Source: Hoskinsella mucinilytica (GTDB taxonomy: Bacteria > Bacillota_I > Bacilli_A > Erysipelotrichales > Erysipelotrichaceae). From it: DNA of 64,000 nt. The number at the start of each line of letters is the position of its first letter. Position 1 is the stretch's first letter. Location of the stretch: the NCBI RefSeq assembly GCF_045223415.1, contig NZ_JBEQZJ010000019.1, positions 10,300 to 74,299 on the forward strand. Reading direction: 5' to 3'. The translations under genes and the position numbers were made by a program. The notes under the pieces are model-generated. The model was given only the letters and a program-made list of their open reading frames with translations, did not search any database and was not told the DNA's origin. Below are positions 1 through 8,974 of the stretch, piece by piece.

Positions 1-834
1 ACCGAATACAGGTATCATGTTCGTTACACCAACGAAAACAGATAACAATAACGCATAAGGAAATTGAAAGATCAAAGATCCGATATAACAAAGGATCCCG
101 ATAATCAAAGAATCAATTGCTTTTCCAATGATAAAGTTATTGAAAATATCTGCTGAAGCCAATGCCATACGATGTAAATATTCACTTGCTTGAATTGGGA
201 AAATAGCATAATTGATCTTTTTTACATAACCCATCAGACGTTCTTTATCCATCAGCATATAAATCGCAGACATGATACCCAATAACACATCCAACAAAGT
301 ACTTCCTAACTGATAAGTCATCTTCAACATTTGCGGTAACGCTGTTGTAACAGCATTGGTCAATTTATTGAAAAAATCTGATTGCTGTATGTAATCACTA
401 AGATGCTGAGCATTGATACCTTGTTCCGTCATATAATGCTCCGCAAACTTTTGAAAATCATCTACATATCCTGGAAATGCACTTACCAAAGAGAATGCGC
501 TTTTCGCAAGCTGTGGTATCAATAGTGCTAAAAAGAAACCAACAATGATAATCGCCAAAATCATCGTAATGATCGTTGATACATTTCTTATGGTTTGCTT
601 TTTCATATGTGTTTTTCCAAACACTTTTTGTTCAATCAGCTCCATTGGTCGATTTAACAAAAATGCTATCGCAAAGCCAAGAATAAATGGCATCATCAGT
701 CCTGTAATCGTACGAAATACACCGACGATGAAATCAATCTTATAAAACGCAAAATAAATAGCTATCCCTACTGCAACAACAATGATTGCCCCGATCATCT
801 TACGATGCATATCCTCATTAATTTTAAACTTCAT
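1..834 (-). CDS. AI-2E family transporter (YtvI/PerM-like), 3' end outside window
   Basis: Reading the minus strand from an ATG at 834 gives 278 codons open to the window edge, so the C-terminal part is missing. The protein starts MKFKINEDMHRK and then shows several hydrophobic segments separated by a long amphipathic stretch, and the last visible part is rich in Gly and Pro (VGVTNMIPVFG). This is the pattern of the AI-2E/PerM family of multi-pass membrane proteins, which export small molecules or ions; the actual substrate cannot be told. It lies downstream of the NAD synthetase gene on the same strand. Family assignment is fairly sure, function is not. Confidence 0.8.
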   Translation of the reverse strand, partial: MKFKINEDMHRKMIGAIIVVAVGIAIYFAFYKIDFIVGVFRTITGLMMPFILGFAIAFLLNRPMELIEQKVFGKTHMKKQTIRNVSTIITMILAIIIVGFFLALLIPQLAKSAFSLVSAFPGYVDDFQKFAEHYMTEQGINAQHLSDYIQQSDFFNKLTNAVTTALPQMLKMTYQLGSTLLDVLLGIMSAIYMLMDKERLMGYVKKINYAIFPIQASEYLHRMALASADIFNNFIIGKAIDSLIIGILCYIGSLIFQFPYALLLSVFVGVTNMIPVFG

Positions 835-898
835 GAATCTACCTCCATGCGTTTATTGTATCATAGATGACTGATATTTTTATGAATCTTACAGAACT

Positions 899-2551
899 TT
901 AAGAAATCTTTTGAATTTGATTTAATTTCAGTTGATCCTCTTCCTTTAATCTCCCTTGAGAAGAAACTCGTCCTGTGATCGTTTTTGTATGAAGCGTTAT
1001 ACATGGTGGAAGCTGTAAGCGTTTGAATGCATTTCGTTCCATCGTATTCCACAGCCAATTCAAATCCTCTATAAAATCATGTTCATTTTCAATATGATAA
1101 TAACGTAGCCAGTGTCCAACATTCTCTTGAAGGATACCTTTACGATACTTCATGATCAAAGAAGATTTGGTATCACCCAAACGTATGAAATTTAATAATG
1201 CATCATGGTAAAACCATTTCATTGGATCCTTTTGGGCATCTTTTAATTCAGCACTTGGCATCATTTCCCAATAAATCTTATCACCTTGGATTTCAGGCAA
1301 TAAATTGTATGGTACGATTTCCTTGTTAGAGCGCTCATTGATCTGTTTGGATAATTCAAACAAAGTAACCTTATCCAAATCACCAATGATGGATAAAGCT
1401 CCTATACTGTCACCATATAGTGTACAATAACCCAAAGCAGCTTCTACCATATTGGCATTGTTGACTACCACTCCGCCTAACATACTGGAGATACCATTCA
1501 ACACAAAGCCACGAATTCTAGCTTGAAGATTTTCTTGTACCAACGATGGCATTTGATTTACATCAAAATCAAACGCTTCTTGAAACTGATCTTTCATATC
1601 AGATACCATTTGAGAAATCGCACCTTTATGGTAATGTATGCCAAGTGCCTCTGCTTCTTTTTGTGCATTATCCATTGTTTGTTCACTATTATAATGCGTT
1701 GGCATATTATAGCCGTGAATACGATCACTCCCTAGTGCCATCGCTAATAATGCAGCTGTAACACTACTATCAAGTCCACCACTGAGTCCTATGATCCAAG
1801 GCATATATGCCGGAAAGACCAGTTCATCGAATTCTTTGATTCCCATCAATAACGCATCTAATAAAACAGGCTCTTTCGATTTGACTGAAGTAGCTGTATT
1901 TAAGTCTACGATATCCATCTCATCCTTGAAATAAGGTGCTTCATATAAAAGCTCATGATTGCGATAACAATAACTACCGCCTTCCATGATTTTCACCTGT
2001 TTCCCACTATTCTGAGCACCACAAGCATTTACATATACAACATTACCCATATAAGTACGTTGTTCATCCATATCGAATGGATGACAATCTAGATTAATGT
2101 TTAAATCGGCTAACTGCAATTCTTTTCCAAAATTCAAGGCAAATACCATATCTTTAAATTCGATCGCACTATTGATATCATTATTTTCAAAATACAAGGT
2201 ATCATTCATATACTCTGATATTTCATTTTTCTTAACCCTCATATGCGTAACGCCTTGATATGCAAAGAAACCTGCATTAAAGCGTCTTTGATTACGATAA
2301 CGAAGATTTCCCCATACAATAGCGATATCCTCGCTGAGAGCCACCAAACGCTCATTAAAGCTATCTACATAACGACACCATGCATCATCCAACCAGCGTT
2401 CTGCCAATAAATAACCACTAATCGCATTTTGCGGAAAAACGATCATATCTGCTCCCTTTTCCTTGGCTTCTTCTATTTTTTGACACATATACTTAAAGTT
2501 CTCTTCACAGCGTGTTGCTTTTACATTCATACTTACCAATGCTATTTTCAT
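899..2551 (-). CDS. nadE: NAD+ synthetase with degenerate glutaminase domain
   Basis: A 550-residue protein with the two-domain layout of glutamine-dependent NAD+ synthetase. The N-terminal nitrilase-like domain covers about residues 1-215 and the synthetase domain about 240-530. The ATP-PPase loop SGGLDSS is at 257-263, and QENLQARIRG and LYGDSIGAL are typical NadE motifs. The nitrilase part looks inactive: the usual FPE motif is FPQ (Q41), and the CEDxW position that carries the nucleophile has no Cys (around ALNFGKE, 138-144). The synthetase probably uses free ammonia or another ammonia donor (inference). The start at 2551 is chosen because GAGG lies just upstream; an in-frame extension to 2629 has no such signal. 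Confidence 0.88.
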   Translation of the reverse strand: MKIALVSMNVKATRCEENFKYMCQKIEEAKEKGADMIVFPQNAISGYLLAERWLDDAWCRYVDSFNERLVALSEDIAIVWGNLRYRNQRRFNAGFFAYQGVTHMRVKKNEISEYMNDTLYFENNDINSAIEFKDMVFALNFGKELQLADLNINLDCHPFDMDEQRTYMGNVVYVNACGAQNSGKQVKIMEGGSYCYRNHELLYEAPYFKDEMDIVDLNTATSVKSKEPVLLDALLMGIKEFDELVFPAYMPWIIGLSGGLDSSVTAALLAMALGSDRIHGYNMPTHYNSEQTMDNAQKEAEALGIHYHKGAISQMVSDMKDQFQEAFDFDVNQMPSLVQENLQARIRGFVLNGISSMLGGVVVNNANMVEAALGYCTLYGDSIGALSIIGDLDKVTLFELSKQINERSNKEIVPYNLLPEIQGDKIYWEMMPSAELKDAQKDPMKWFYHDALLNFIRLGDTKSSLIMKYRKGILQENVGHWLRYYHIENEHDFIEDLNWLWNTMERNAFKRLQLPPCITLHTKTITGRVSSQGRLKEEDQLKLNQIQKIS

Positions 2552-2667
2552 TTTCAAAACCTCACTTCGCTTATAGTTTATCACAAACTCATGCAGCTTG
2601 CACAGGAAAGTGTTTTCTAATTTCGACACTCCATGATATAATAAGAAAAGAATCGAGAGGTAATCAG

Positions 2668-3399
2668 ATGGAAGAATATATATTAGAGGGAAACATTAGT
2701 GTGAAAGCAGCTTTACTTGCTGAAAAAAGATCCATTCGTTGTATTTATGTAGATAAAAACAAAAAAGATAAAGACACTGCATTCATCCTTAGAGAAGCAC
2801 GAAAAAGGAATATTTTAATAGAAGCACAAGAGCGTAGCACAATTGATGAAATTGCTCAAGGCAAGACACATGGAGGCCTCATCGCTTTTTGTTCTCAACG
2901 AAGTTATCAAACCTTATCCGAATGTATAAAAAAAGATCAAACTTTTCTATGCATTCTAGAAGGTATCGAAGATCCATTTAATTTCGGGCATGTACTTCGT
3001 TCTTTATATGCTACTGGATGTGATGGTGTGATCATTCCGCCAAGAAACTGGACAACAGCTGCAGGTGTCGTCGCAAAATCCAGTGCAGGAGCAAGTGAAT
3101 ACCTATCCTTAATTGTTGCTGATAACATGGAACAGCTTTTAAAGGAAATCAAAAAAGAAGGAATTACATTGATCGCCGCTGAAAGAAAGGATGCCATTTG
3201 CCTTTATGATTATGAATTCCCAAAACGTGTCTGTATTGCAATTGGCGGAGAAATGAGAGGTCTTAGCAAAATCGTTGGACAAGCATGTGATCAAAACCTT
3301 TATATACCTTATGCGAAAGATTTCAAGAATGCAATGACCGCAAGCAGTAGTGCCACAATATTCGCATTTGAATATCTACGACAAAATCTAAAAAAGTAG
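2668..3399 (+). CDS. TrmH/SpoU-family RNA 2'-O-methyltransferase
   Basis: A 243-residue protein with a short N-terminal substrate-binding part (about 1-85) and a C-terminal SPOUT methyltransferase domain. Motif 1 is NFGHVLRS, motif 2 is IGGEMRGLS, and motif 3 lies near the C-terminus (NAMTASSSATIFAFEYLR). These enzymes methylate the ribose of a specific rRNA or tRNA nucleotide with SAM inside a knotted dimer. The target cannot be told; RlmB- or TsnR-like 23S rRNA modification is possible. The start follows GAGAGG with good spacing. It is transcribed away from nadE and ends in a strong hairpin. Confidence 0.85.
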   Translation: MEEYILEGNISVKAALLAEKRSIRCIYVDKNKKDKDTAFILREARKRNILIEAQERSTIDEIAQGKTHGGLIAFCSQRSYQTLSECIKKDQTFLCILEGIEDPFNFGHVLRSLYATGCDGVIIPPRNWTTAAGVVAKSSAGASEYLSLIVADNMEQLLKEIKKEGITLIAAERKDAICLYDYEFPKRVCIAIGGEMRGLSKIVGQACDQNLYIPYAKDFKNAMTASSSATIFAFEYLRQNLKK

Positions 3400-3418
3400 G
3401 AACTTTTTCCTACTTTTT
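3391..3418. terminator. Bidirectional intrinsic terminator
   Basis: Perfect inverted repeat AAAAAGTAGGAA/TTCCTACTTTTT with a 4-base loop. It overlaps the stop of the methyltransferase gene and abuts the stop of the convergent small gene. A- and T-runs flank both sides, so it can end transcripts from either strand. Confidence 0.85.
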
Positions 3419-3658
3419 CTATTTTTTTTGCTGTGCCCACTGTTTCAGCATCTCTTTCGCTTCTTTAACAGAATTTGCTTCCTTATTTGGTAGATAAAGA
3501 TAATTCAATAATTGATTCCAATCCTTAATGGTAAACATTTGTTCATCTATATTCATAATAAACCCTAAATGCCTATAAAATACGCTAGGTATACGTAAAT
3601 CAGATAAACATTCCTCATTGATTTGTGTAAAAATGTATTCTAATAAGTCTTCCCTCAT
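3419..3658 (-). CDS. Small protein of unknown function
   Basis: A 79-residue soluble, helix-rich, charged protein (starts MREDLLEYIFTQ, ends KQWAQQKK) that I do not recognise. The ATG at 3658 has GGAAGGAGAG upstream. The frame stays open to a TTG at 3760 that also has AGGGAG 5 bases upstream, which would give 113 residues; either start is possible. A good sigma-A promoter lies upstream (3844-3872). No signal peptide or membrane segment is visible. Confidence 0.55.
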   Translation of the reverse strand: MREDLLEYIFTQINEECLSDLRIPSVFYRHLGFIMNIDEQMFTIKDWNQLLNYLYLPNKEANSVKEAKEMLKQWAQQKK

Positions 3659-3843
3659 TACACTCTCTCCTTCCCATGTACACAAAGGTATAATTTTCAA
3701 AACAGCAACACTTTCCTGTGAAACATCCCATTTTATTGCCGAAAATGCTGAAAATCGCAATAATTCTCCCTATCTAGAATCCTATACTTTTTGACACACT
3801 CCAGCTAAATAGGATTCTTTTTCATTCACCAAAATTCAATTAT

Positions 3844-3872
3844 AGTATATGGGAATCTATTCTTAAAGTCAA
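3844..3872 (-). promoter_or_regulatory. Sigma-A-type promoter for the small gene ending at 3419
   Basis: On the minus strand TTGACT and TATACT are separated by exactly 17 bases. Transcription would start near 3837, leaving an untranslated leader with a long inverted repeat (GAATCCTA at 3778 paired with TAGGATTC at about 3807). Confidence 0.6.
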
Positions 3873-3914
3873 TCCAATTTCACTCATCCATAGGAAATAA
3901 TTACCAAATATTAG

Positions 3915-3944
3915 AAAAAACCACACATCTAATCGATCTGTGGT
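3915..3944 (-). terminator. Intrinsic terminator of the phosphatase operon
   Basis: Stem ACCACA/TGTGGT with a 13-base loop followed by T6 on the minus strand, just downstream of the stop codon at 3953. Confidence 0.75.
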
Positions 3945-3952
3945 AATCATGG

Positions 3953-4699
3953 TCATCTTTCGTCAATAAAATGATCCTTTATAGTATTTAAAGATGCTTT
4001 TTCACATCCGATATTTAAGAGATATTGTTCACACCCGGTATCGTTAAGCATATCAATCAATGGTTCCATCATACTTGGTGTACTTTCAAATAATGCCTTG
4101 ATTGCAGGAATCTGCATCATTTCTTCAGGTAACATTTGATTTACACCTATTGTATTATAGGTTGCGCTAACTTGATAATCAGCAAGAATATCATATTTAT
4201 CAACACCACATAGAGATAATAACAGAGTACTTAGCATACCGGTACGATCTTTTCCAGCAGTACAATGAAACAACACTGCCTCATGATTGGTCAAGGCATT
4301 TGCGATGATATCCATAGCCTTAACAATTTCCTCAGGAATATCTTGAATCATGATTTCATATTGTAACTTCATACTATCTAAAAATTGCTTTCTAGCTTCG
4401 TCATCTAATAACTCTTTTGGACTTTTGTCTTCTTTCATAAAGGGTAAGGAAACATAATGTATGCCATAACTCTCGCAGTCATATGGCATTTGCTGTGCCT
4501 CACTTTTACTTCTTAGATCTATAATCCATTTTACATTTAGATTTACTAGATAATTCCAATCATGTTCATCTAATTGTTCTAAAGAGTCTGAACGATATAA
4601 TTGATGCCATGCTGTCATTTTATGATCATCAATTGCATATCCACCTAAATCACGCACATTACAAGCATGGTGTAAAGGCAGTCTTCTTATTTTCTGCAT
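3953..4699 (-). CDS. Tyrosine/dual-specificity protein phosphatase (Y_phosphatase3 type)
   Basis: A 248-residue protein with the P-loop signature HCTAGKDRTG (nucleophile Cys146, Arg152) and the N-terminal NVRDLGGY motif typical of this family. The closest known types are LipA/Iphp-like and phosphoinositide/tyrosine phosphatases in Firmicutes. The substrate is unknown. There is no signal peptide, so it should be cytoplasmic. It is the last gene of a compact minus-strand group whose upstream member starts 2 bases away. Confidence 0.85.
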   Translation of the reverse strand: MQKIRRLPLHHACNVRDLGGYAIDDHKMTAWHQLYRSDSLEQLDEHDWNYLVNLNVKWIIDLRSKSEAQQMPYDCESYGIHYVSLPFMKEDKSPKELLDDEARKQFLDSMKLQYEIMIQDIPEEIVKAMDIIANALTNHEAVLFHCTAGKDRTGMLSTLLLSLCGVDKYDILADYQVSATYNTIGVNQMLPEEMMQIPAIKALFESTPSMMEPLIDMLNDTGCEQYLLNIGCEKASLNTIKDHFIDER

Positions 4700-4700
4700 A

Positions 4701-5105
4701 TTATTTTTTCTCCTGTGATTTTTTCTTTTTCAATTCCTGTTTCATTTTGTCAATACGTTCTTTTTCCATATCAAATTCTTTACGACTATGCACAGAAAAA
4801 AGAAAAGCATCGCCGAAAACCAATCGCAATATAAGGATGACAACAATACATATCAAAAGCAGTATCGCAATCACGATCATATAAGTCAACCAGAGCGGCA
4901 AATGAAATTGCATAACGAAAGCAAAGGCATAGTCTGAGCACAAGAACATCATACCTGCAATTACAATATAAGGAATCACTTTGTTTTCTACATGGAGCTG
5001 TTCTTTACATTTTGCACATGTTATCTTGCCGGAATAGCCATTTTTGATAAAACGAAAATGGAATTCTTCTCCACATTCGGGACAAGTCAGCTTATGTTTT
5101 TTCAT
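4701..5105 (-). CDS. Membrane protein with N-terminal zinc ribbon (CxxC...CxxC)
   Basis: A 134-residue protein. An N-terminal treble-Cys ribbon (CPEC near residue 8 and CAKC near 31) fits the cxxc_20_cxxc family. Two hydrophobic segments follow (about 46-66 and 72-95), then a highly charged Lys/Glu tail. Zinc binding is inferred from the four cysteines. It overlaps the start of the following rhodanese frame by four bases (ATGA), so the pair is translationally coupled. Function unknown. Confidence 0.7.
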   Translation of the reverse strand: MKKHKLTCPECGEEFHFRFIKNGYSGKITCAKCKEQLHVENKVIPYIVIAGMMFLCSDYAFAFVMQFHLPLWLTYMIVIAILLLICIVVILILRLVFGDAFLFSVHSRKEFDMEKERIDKMKQELKKKKSQEKK

Positions 5106-5413
5106 GCTCCAGTTTCAACTTCATATGGCCAATCAATGATACCTCCGATATTAAAGACATCTTCAAAGCCAAGTTCTTTTAGCTGATGAACAGCTGCTGT
5201 GCTTCGCTGACCACTACGGCAATACACATACAATATTTTATCCTTTGGTAAAACCTTTTCAGCGCTTTGTGTCAATTCACTTAAAGGTACATTGATTGCA
5301 TCAGGGATATGCCCATTCGCAAACTCGTCGATTTCTCGGACATCTACTAGCAGAACATCATCGTTCTGCATATCCGCTCGTACTTCTTCCATCGTTTTAT
5401 CAAATTTGAACAT
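5102..5413 (-). CDS. Single-domain rhodanese-like sulfurtransferase
   Basis: A 103-residue protein covering one rhodanese domain, with the active-site loop CRSGQR (Cys65) and the typical HIPDAINVPLSEL segment. Such proteins carry sulfur as a persulfide on the active-site Cys. The acceptor here is unknown. It is cytoplasmic, sits in an operon with the downstream zinc-ribbon membrane protein and overlaps it by four bases. Confidence 0.88.
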   Translation of the reverse strand: MFKFDKTMEEVRADMQNDDVLLVDVREIDEFANGHIPDAINVPLSELTQSAEKVLPKDKILYVYCRSGQRSTAAVHQLKELGFEDVFNIGGIIDWPYEVETGA

Positions 5414-5422
5414 AGTTCCTCC

Positions 5423-5773
5423 TTAATCGACAAACAGATATCCACAAAAGATATACAACATATTGATATAAAAAGCTCCCATCCCAAGAAATGCCATCCA
5501 ATCACTTACATAAGGGATACGAAAATATCCAAGCTGAGTGAATAACAACAAAACAACAACAACGACCGCAAATACCTTGCGAAATATTGCATTGCTTTTT
5601 TTCTTCCTATTACGATTCAATGATACACCAAACATAAACAATGCCGATACCGAAACGATGATCAACAACGTCTGTACATATTCGCCAAAAAGATAAGTTT
5701 CAATCAGTTTGGTTAAAAATGCAGATAATGCAATTACAAGAACCGGGAAACCAAGGCGTTTTACCTCATCCAT
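5423..5773 (-). CDS. Small integral membrane protein, unknown
   Basis: A 116-residue protein with four predicted membrane segments (about 8-24, 33-50, 64-82, 95-114) and a basic loop NRNRKKK. No known family recognised. Its ATG overlaps the stop codon of the cyclophilin gene by one base, which suggests translational coupling. Confidence 0.65.
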   Translation of the reverse strand: MDEVKRLGFPVLVIALSAFLTKLIETYLFGEYVQTLLIIVSVSALFMFGVSLNRNRKKKSNAIFRKVFAVVVVVLLLFTQLGYFRIPYVSDWMAFLGMGAFYINMLYIFCGYLFVD

Positions 5774-6210
5774 TATGATTCCTCAATTTCCACCTTTGTC
5801 ATAACATCACCGTTTTTCATAGAAGTCACTGCCTTCATATTTCCTGTTACCTTTCCAAACACTGTATGAACACCATCCAAATGTGGTTGTGGATCATGAC
5901 AGATAAAGAATTGACAACATCCAGTATCCTTACCACGATGTGCCATAGAAAGACTACCTCTCTCATGACGATGTGGATTATTTGCTGTTTCACATGGGAT
6001 AGTATATCCTAAATCACCAGTTCCGTTTCCATTCGGACATCCCCCTTGAGATACAAAATGTGGAATGACACGGTGGAACGTTTTTCCATCATAATAGCCT
6101 TCCTTAATCAATTTGACGAAGTTCTCTACTGTAATCGGTGCTTCATCAGGATATAATTCAAAAGGGATTACTTCCCCATTTTCCATTGTTATTTTACCAT
6201 TTATGATCAT
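5773..6210 (-). CDS. Cyclophilin-type peptidyl-prolyl cis-trans isomerase
   Basis: A 145-residue compact cyclophilin. Visible family motifs are FHRVIPHFVSQGG, SLSMAHRG, CQFFICHDPQPHLDG and HTVFGKV. It catalyses Xaa-Pro isomerisation and may act as a folding helper. There is no signal sequence with the chosen start, so it is cytoplasmic. The ATG at 6210 follows AAAGGA; a longer frame to 6270 adds an unlikely hydrophobic stretch. It heads the minus-strand group running down to 3953. Confidence 0.9.
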   Translation of the reverse strand: MIINGKITMENGEVIPFELYPDEAPITVENFVKLIKEGYYDGKTFHRVIPHFVSQGGCPNGNGTGDLGYTIPCETANNPHRHERGSLSMAHRGKDTGCCQFFICHDPQPHLDGVHTVFGKVTGNMKAVTSMKNGDVMTKVEIEES

Positions 6211-6270
6211 ATCATTTTCATCCTTTCTATTTACCTTATATACTATACACGAATTTAGAAAAAAAAACAA

Positions 6271-7239
6271 TCACGCAATCAATACCGTACACTTACTATT
6301 TACAAAGCGCATTCTTCTTCCTTTGAATATTTCATTTCCTAACACACCATCAAAGGTGAAGTTTTGAAACAGCTGCACTCTACCGGTTCCTGTATCTTGT
6401 AAATGAATATGTGCTCTGTCTAAATAAAGATCAATTTCGGATAAAATTTTCATTTCCAATTGTTCCATGCCATGAACACCGAATCCCATTGTAGTACCTT
6501 CTTCTTTGACATGATAACAAAATTTAGAGATTGCACCTTCACCGATCCAACTATTCTTAGAACCACTATCAAATCCATAAATGCCCACTTGTCCCTGTGG
6601 AGTCTTTGTAATAAGACATGGAAAACTACCCATGATCATATTAGGATCATCTAACCGAAATCGATTTTTCATAACTTTAAATTGTTTTGCAACATCGTCC
6701 ATTTCAAAATCAATGGTACTCAAAATATCCCAACCTAAGATACCATCAAATTGAAAAAGATCAATAGATCCAAAACGTAATGAAAAATCCGTTTCTTTTA
6801 ACGCTATCATAGGAAAATTGCGATATTCCATGGCACCAAATTGAAAGGAATCCGCTAAGATTCCTGCCATTTCTTTTTCTTTACCGCCGACACTTCCGAT
6901 AGATAAAGAATGTCCTGTCTTTTTTAAACCAAGCTGGCTCGCTTTGCTTTCTTTGATTCCGCTGATTTGTGCGCCTGTATCTATAATAAACGTACAGCGA
7001 ACATGATTGATATAAACAGGAATTGTTAAAAGACCAAATATATTTCGTTTCATAGGCAATGTAAATTGCGTTTGATAACGATATTCTTCAACTGCAATAT
7101 CTCCATGTATGGTTTCTCTAGCCTGTTTTAAGGCTGTAAGAAAATTTCCTTTTGCGACATCATGATAGATTGCTTGATACTCTTCTTTTTGAATGATACA
7201 TACCTCTTTAGATTTCGTTGAACACTTATGAAATACCAT
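6271..7239 (-). CDS. Retropepsin-like aspartic protease homolog with two lobes
   Basis: A 322-residue protein with two copies of an aspartic-protease half. Lobe 1 has IDTGA (Asp87) and FDGILGWDIL (164-173); lobe 2 has FDSGS (Asp224) and FDGVLGNEIF (297-306). Retropepsin-like proteins normally have one such half and act as dimers, while pepsins fuse two, so this chain could form a full active site alone (inference). There is no signal peptide. About 55 N-terminal residues form a helical extension. The start follows GAGGTG. Physiological substrate unknown. Confidence 0.75.
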   Translation of the reverse strand: MVFHKCSTKSKEVCIIQKEEYQAIYHDVAKGNFLTALKQARETIHGDIAVEEYRYQTQFTLPMKRNIFGLLTIPVYINHVRCTFIIDTGAQISGIKESKASQLGLKKTGHSLSIGSVGGKEKEMAGILADSFQFGAMEYRNFPMIALKETDFSLRFGSIDLFQFDGILGWDILSTIDFEMDDVAKQFKVMKNRFRLDDPNMIMGSFPCLITKTPQGQVGIYGFDSGSKNSWIGEGAISKFCYHVKEEGTTMGFGVHGMEQLEMKILSEIDLYLDRAHIHLQDTGTGRVQLFQNFTFDGVLGNEIFKGRRMRFVNSKCTVLIA

Positions 7240-7297
7240 TGACTCACCTCGATGCTATTATAACATTCTTTCTCGTGTGTTTCCATGAGTTTTGCGG

Positions 7298-7303
7298 TAT
7301 AAT
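7298..7303 (+). promoter_or_regulatory. -10 box for the DUF4438 gene
   Basis: TATAAT lies 23 bases before the ATG, with TTGGAGG as ribosome binding site. I see no clear -35 box. Confidence 0.45.
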
Positions 7304-7325
7304 AAAATCAATTGGAGGTAAGTAA

Positions 7326-8186
7326 ATGAAAACAAATAGAAAACATCTTGCAATGATGAGCGTTCAAGGAAAAGTAGATCATCCGAGTTTGAGTGGTAAT
7401 GGTTATCGTGTAGGTTATGATGGTTGGGGCAGAATAACGATGGGAGTAGGTGGTATCACCTATAATTATAAAATAGGCGATGGTTGTATGGGAATTGCCG
7501 GAGACCATATTGAACCGGGTGTCAGTTTAAAAAACCCATCCGATAAAGAAAATAATGCATTACAGGCATTTGCATGTATTGGAAATAAGGCAAAAGTCAT
7601 TAGTGGCGATGCAAAGGGACATTATGGATATGTAACAGGAAAACATGGTGGTATCGATCATGTCATGGTTTATTTTGATGAAGAGACTTTAGATTGTATG
7701 ACCTGTGATGATAAGGTATTGATCAAAGCTTATGGTCAAGGTCTTAAGTTATTAGACCATGAAGAAATTCATGTCATGAATATTGATCCTGATCTATTGG
7801 ATAATCTCTCAATTACAGAACGTGAGGATGGTATTGAAGTACCGGTAGTAACAAAAGTTCCTGCTTATTTAATGGGAAGTGGATTAGGCAGTGCAACAAC
7901 GATGCTTGGTGATTACGATATTATGACACAAGATAAAGAAGCAAACGAACGCTTTCATTTAAATGAATTAAAATTCGGTGATCTTGTTATGGTAGAAGAT
8001 CATGATAATCATCATGGTCCTCATTATTTAGAGGGAGCTGTTTCCATTGGTGTCGTTGTACATTCTGATTCCTTTACCAGTGGACATGGACCAGGTCTAG
8101 CCATTATTTTAACCAGCAAAACAAAAACGATCCATCCAAGGATCGATCCACAAGCTAATATAGCCAATTATCTAAACATAAAATAA
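7326..8186 (+). CDS. DUF4438 domain protein
   Basis: A 286-residue soluble protein that I recognise as DUF4438, a family of unknown function known from Thermotoga and Firmicutes. It is rich in Gly, His and Asp with many short strands (AGDHIEPGVS, GKHGGIDHV, MVEDHDNHHGPH); the His/Asp clusters could bind a metal (inference). It is transcribed on its own from a promoter between divergent genes and ends at a strong bidirectional hairpin. No signal peptide. Confidence 0.75.
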   Translation: MKTNRKHLAMMSVQGKVDHPSLSGNGYRVGYDGWGRITMGVGGITYNYKIGDGCMGIAGDHIEPGVSLKNPSDKENNALQAFACIGNKAKVISGDAKGHYGYVTGKHGGIDHVMVYFDEETLDCMTCDDKVLIKAYGQGLKLLDHEEIHVMNIDPDLLDNLSITEREDGIEVPVVTKVPAYLMGSGLGSATTMLGDYDIMTQDKEANERFHLNELKFGDLVMVEDHDNHHGPHYLEGAVSIGVVVHSDSFTSGHGPGLAIILTSKTKTIHPRIDPQANIANYLNIK

Positions 8187-8219
8187 AAGACGAATCTCAT
8201 ATGATCCGTCTTTTATTTT
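8180..8219. terminator. Bidirectional intrinsic terminator
   Basis: Stem AAAATAAAAGACG/CGTCTTTTATTTT with a 14-base loop between the convergent DUF4438 and Bax-inhibitor-like genes. It overlaps both stop codons. Confidence 0.85.
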
Positions 8220-8919
8220 AATCTCTATTACCTACAAAACGCAAGATATATAAGAAGATATTGATGAAATCCAAATATAATTGGAATGCATTGTAGATGG
8301 ATAGACGCTGAATCATATCTTCATCGCCTTCAAACTCAATATACATTTTTTTCATTTTTTGCGTATCATAAGCAGTAATACCTGTGAATAGTGCTAATCC
8401 AATTGCGGCAAATCCCATAGTCATGATATCCGTACCTAAGAACATCAAAATTGCTTCCGCAATGATGAATACGAACAATCCTGTATATAGAATTGGTCCC
8501 AAACGCATAAGATTTGCTTTTGTTGTATATCCGATAACAGCAAGTGCAACAAAGTATCCTACAGATAATCCAAATGCTAAAGCAACAGAACTTAATCCAT
8601 AAGCCAATACCCAAGTTGTTAAAGTAATACCTAATAAAGCAGCATAAGCAAGAAACAATACTCTTACTGTCGTTACCTTCATCTTAAACAAACGTGCAGA
8701 AAATACAACCGCAATACCAAGCTGAGCAATCAACAATGCAAATGGCATCCATTGATTCATATACAACAAGTATAAGAAATCAAAGCTATTGTAGCAAATA
8801 AAGGAGATAATACCTGTGATTGCTACACCGACAGCCATCCAAATAAAGGTTTTCGCAACATTTTGTCTTAAACTATCCTCAAATTGAGAATCTATATTCA
8901 ATTCGTTTCTTTCAAACAT
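8218..8919 (-). CDS. Bax inhibitor-1/YccA-family membrane protein
   Basis: A 233-residue protein with a polar N-terminus followed by seven hydrophobic segments, and the family motif TGITAYDTQKMK near residue 185. The family includes B. subtilis YetJ, a pH-sensitive calcium leak channel, and E. coli YccA, which interacts with FtsH. Which of these roles applies cannot be told. It is a single gene between a bidirectional terminator and its own leader. Confidence 0.88.
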   Translation of the reverse strand: MFERNELNIDSQFEDSLRQNVAKTFIWMAVGVAITGIISFICYNSFDFLYLLYMNQWMPFALLIAQLGIAVVFSARLFKMKVTTVRVLFLAYAALLGITLTTWVLAYGLSSVALAFGLSVGYFVALAVIGYTTKANLMRLGPILYTGLFVFIIAEAILMFLGTDIMTMGFAAIGLALFTGITAYDTQKMKKMYIEFEGDEDMIQRLSIYNAFQLYLDFINIFLYILRFVGNRD

Positions 8920-8974
8920 ATTCTATTCCTCCTATGATTCGTTATTAGTATACACAATTTGATGAAAAATTTCA

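Noticed and set aside
4609..4884. 91-residue hydrophobic plus-strand frame
   Set aside because: Antisense to the phosphatase and zinc-ribbon genes, which have clear motifs; no ribosome binding site.
6113..6367. 84-residue plus-strand frame
   Set aside because: Antisense to the cyclophilin and retropepsin-like genes; no start signal.
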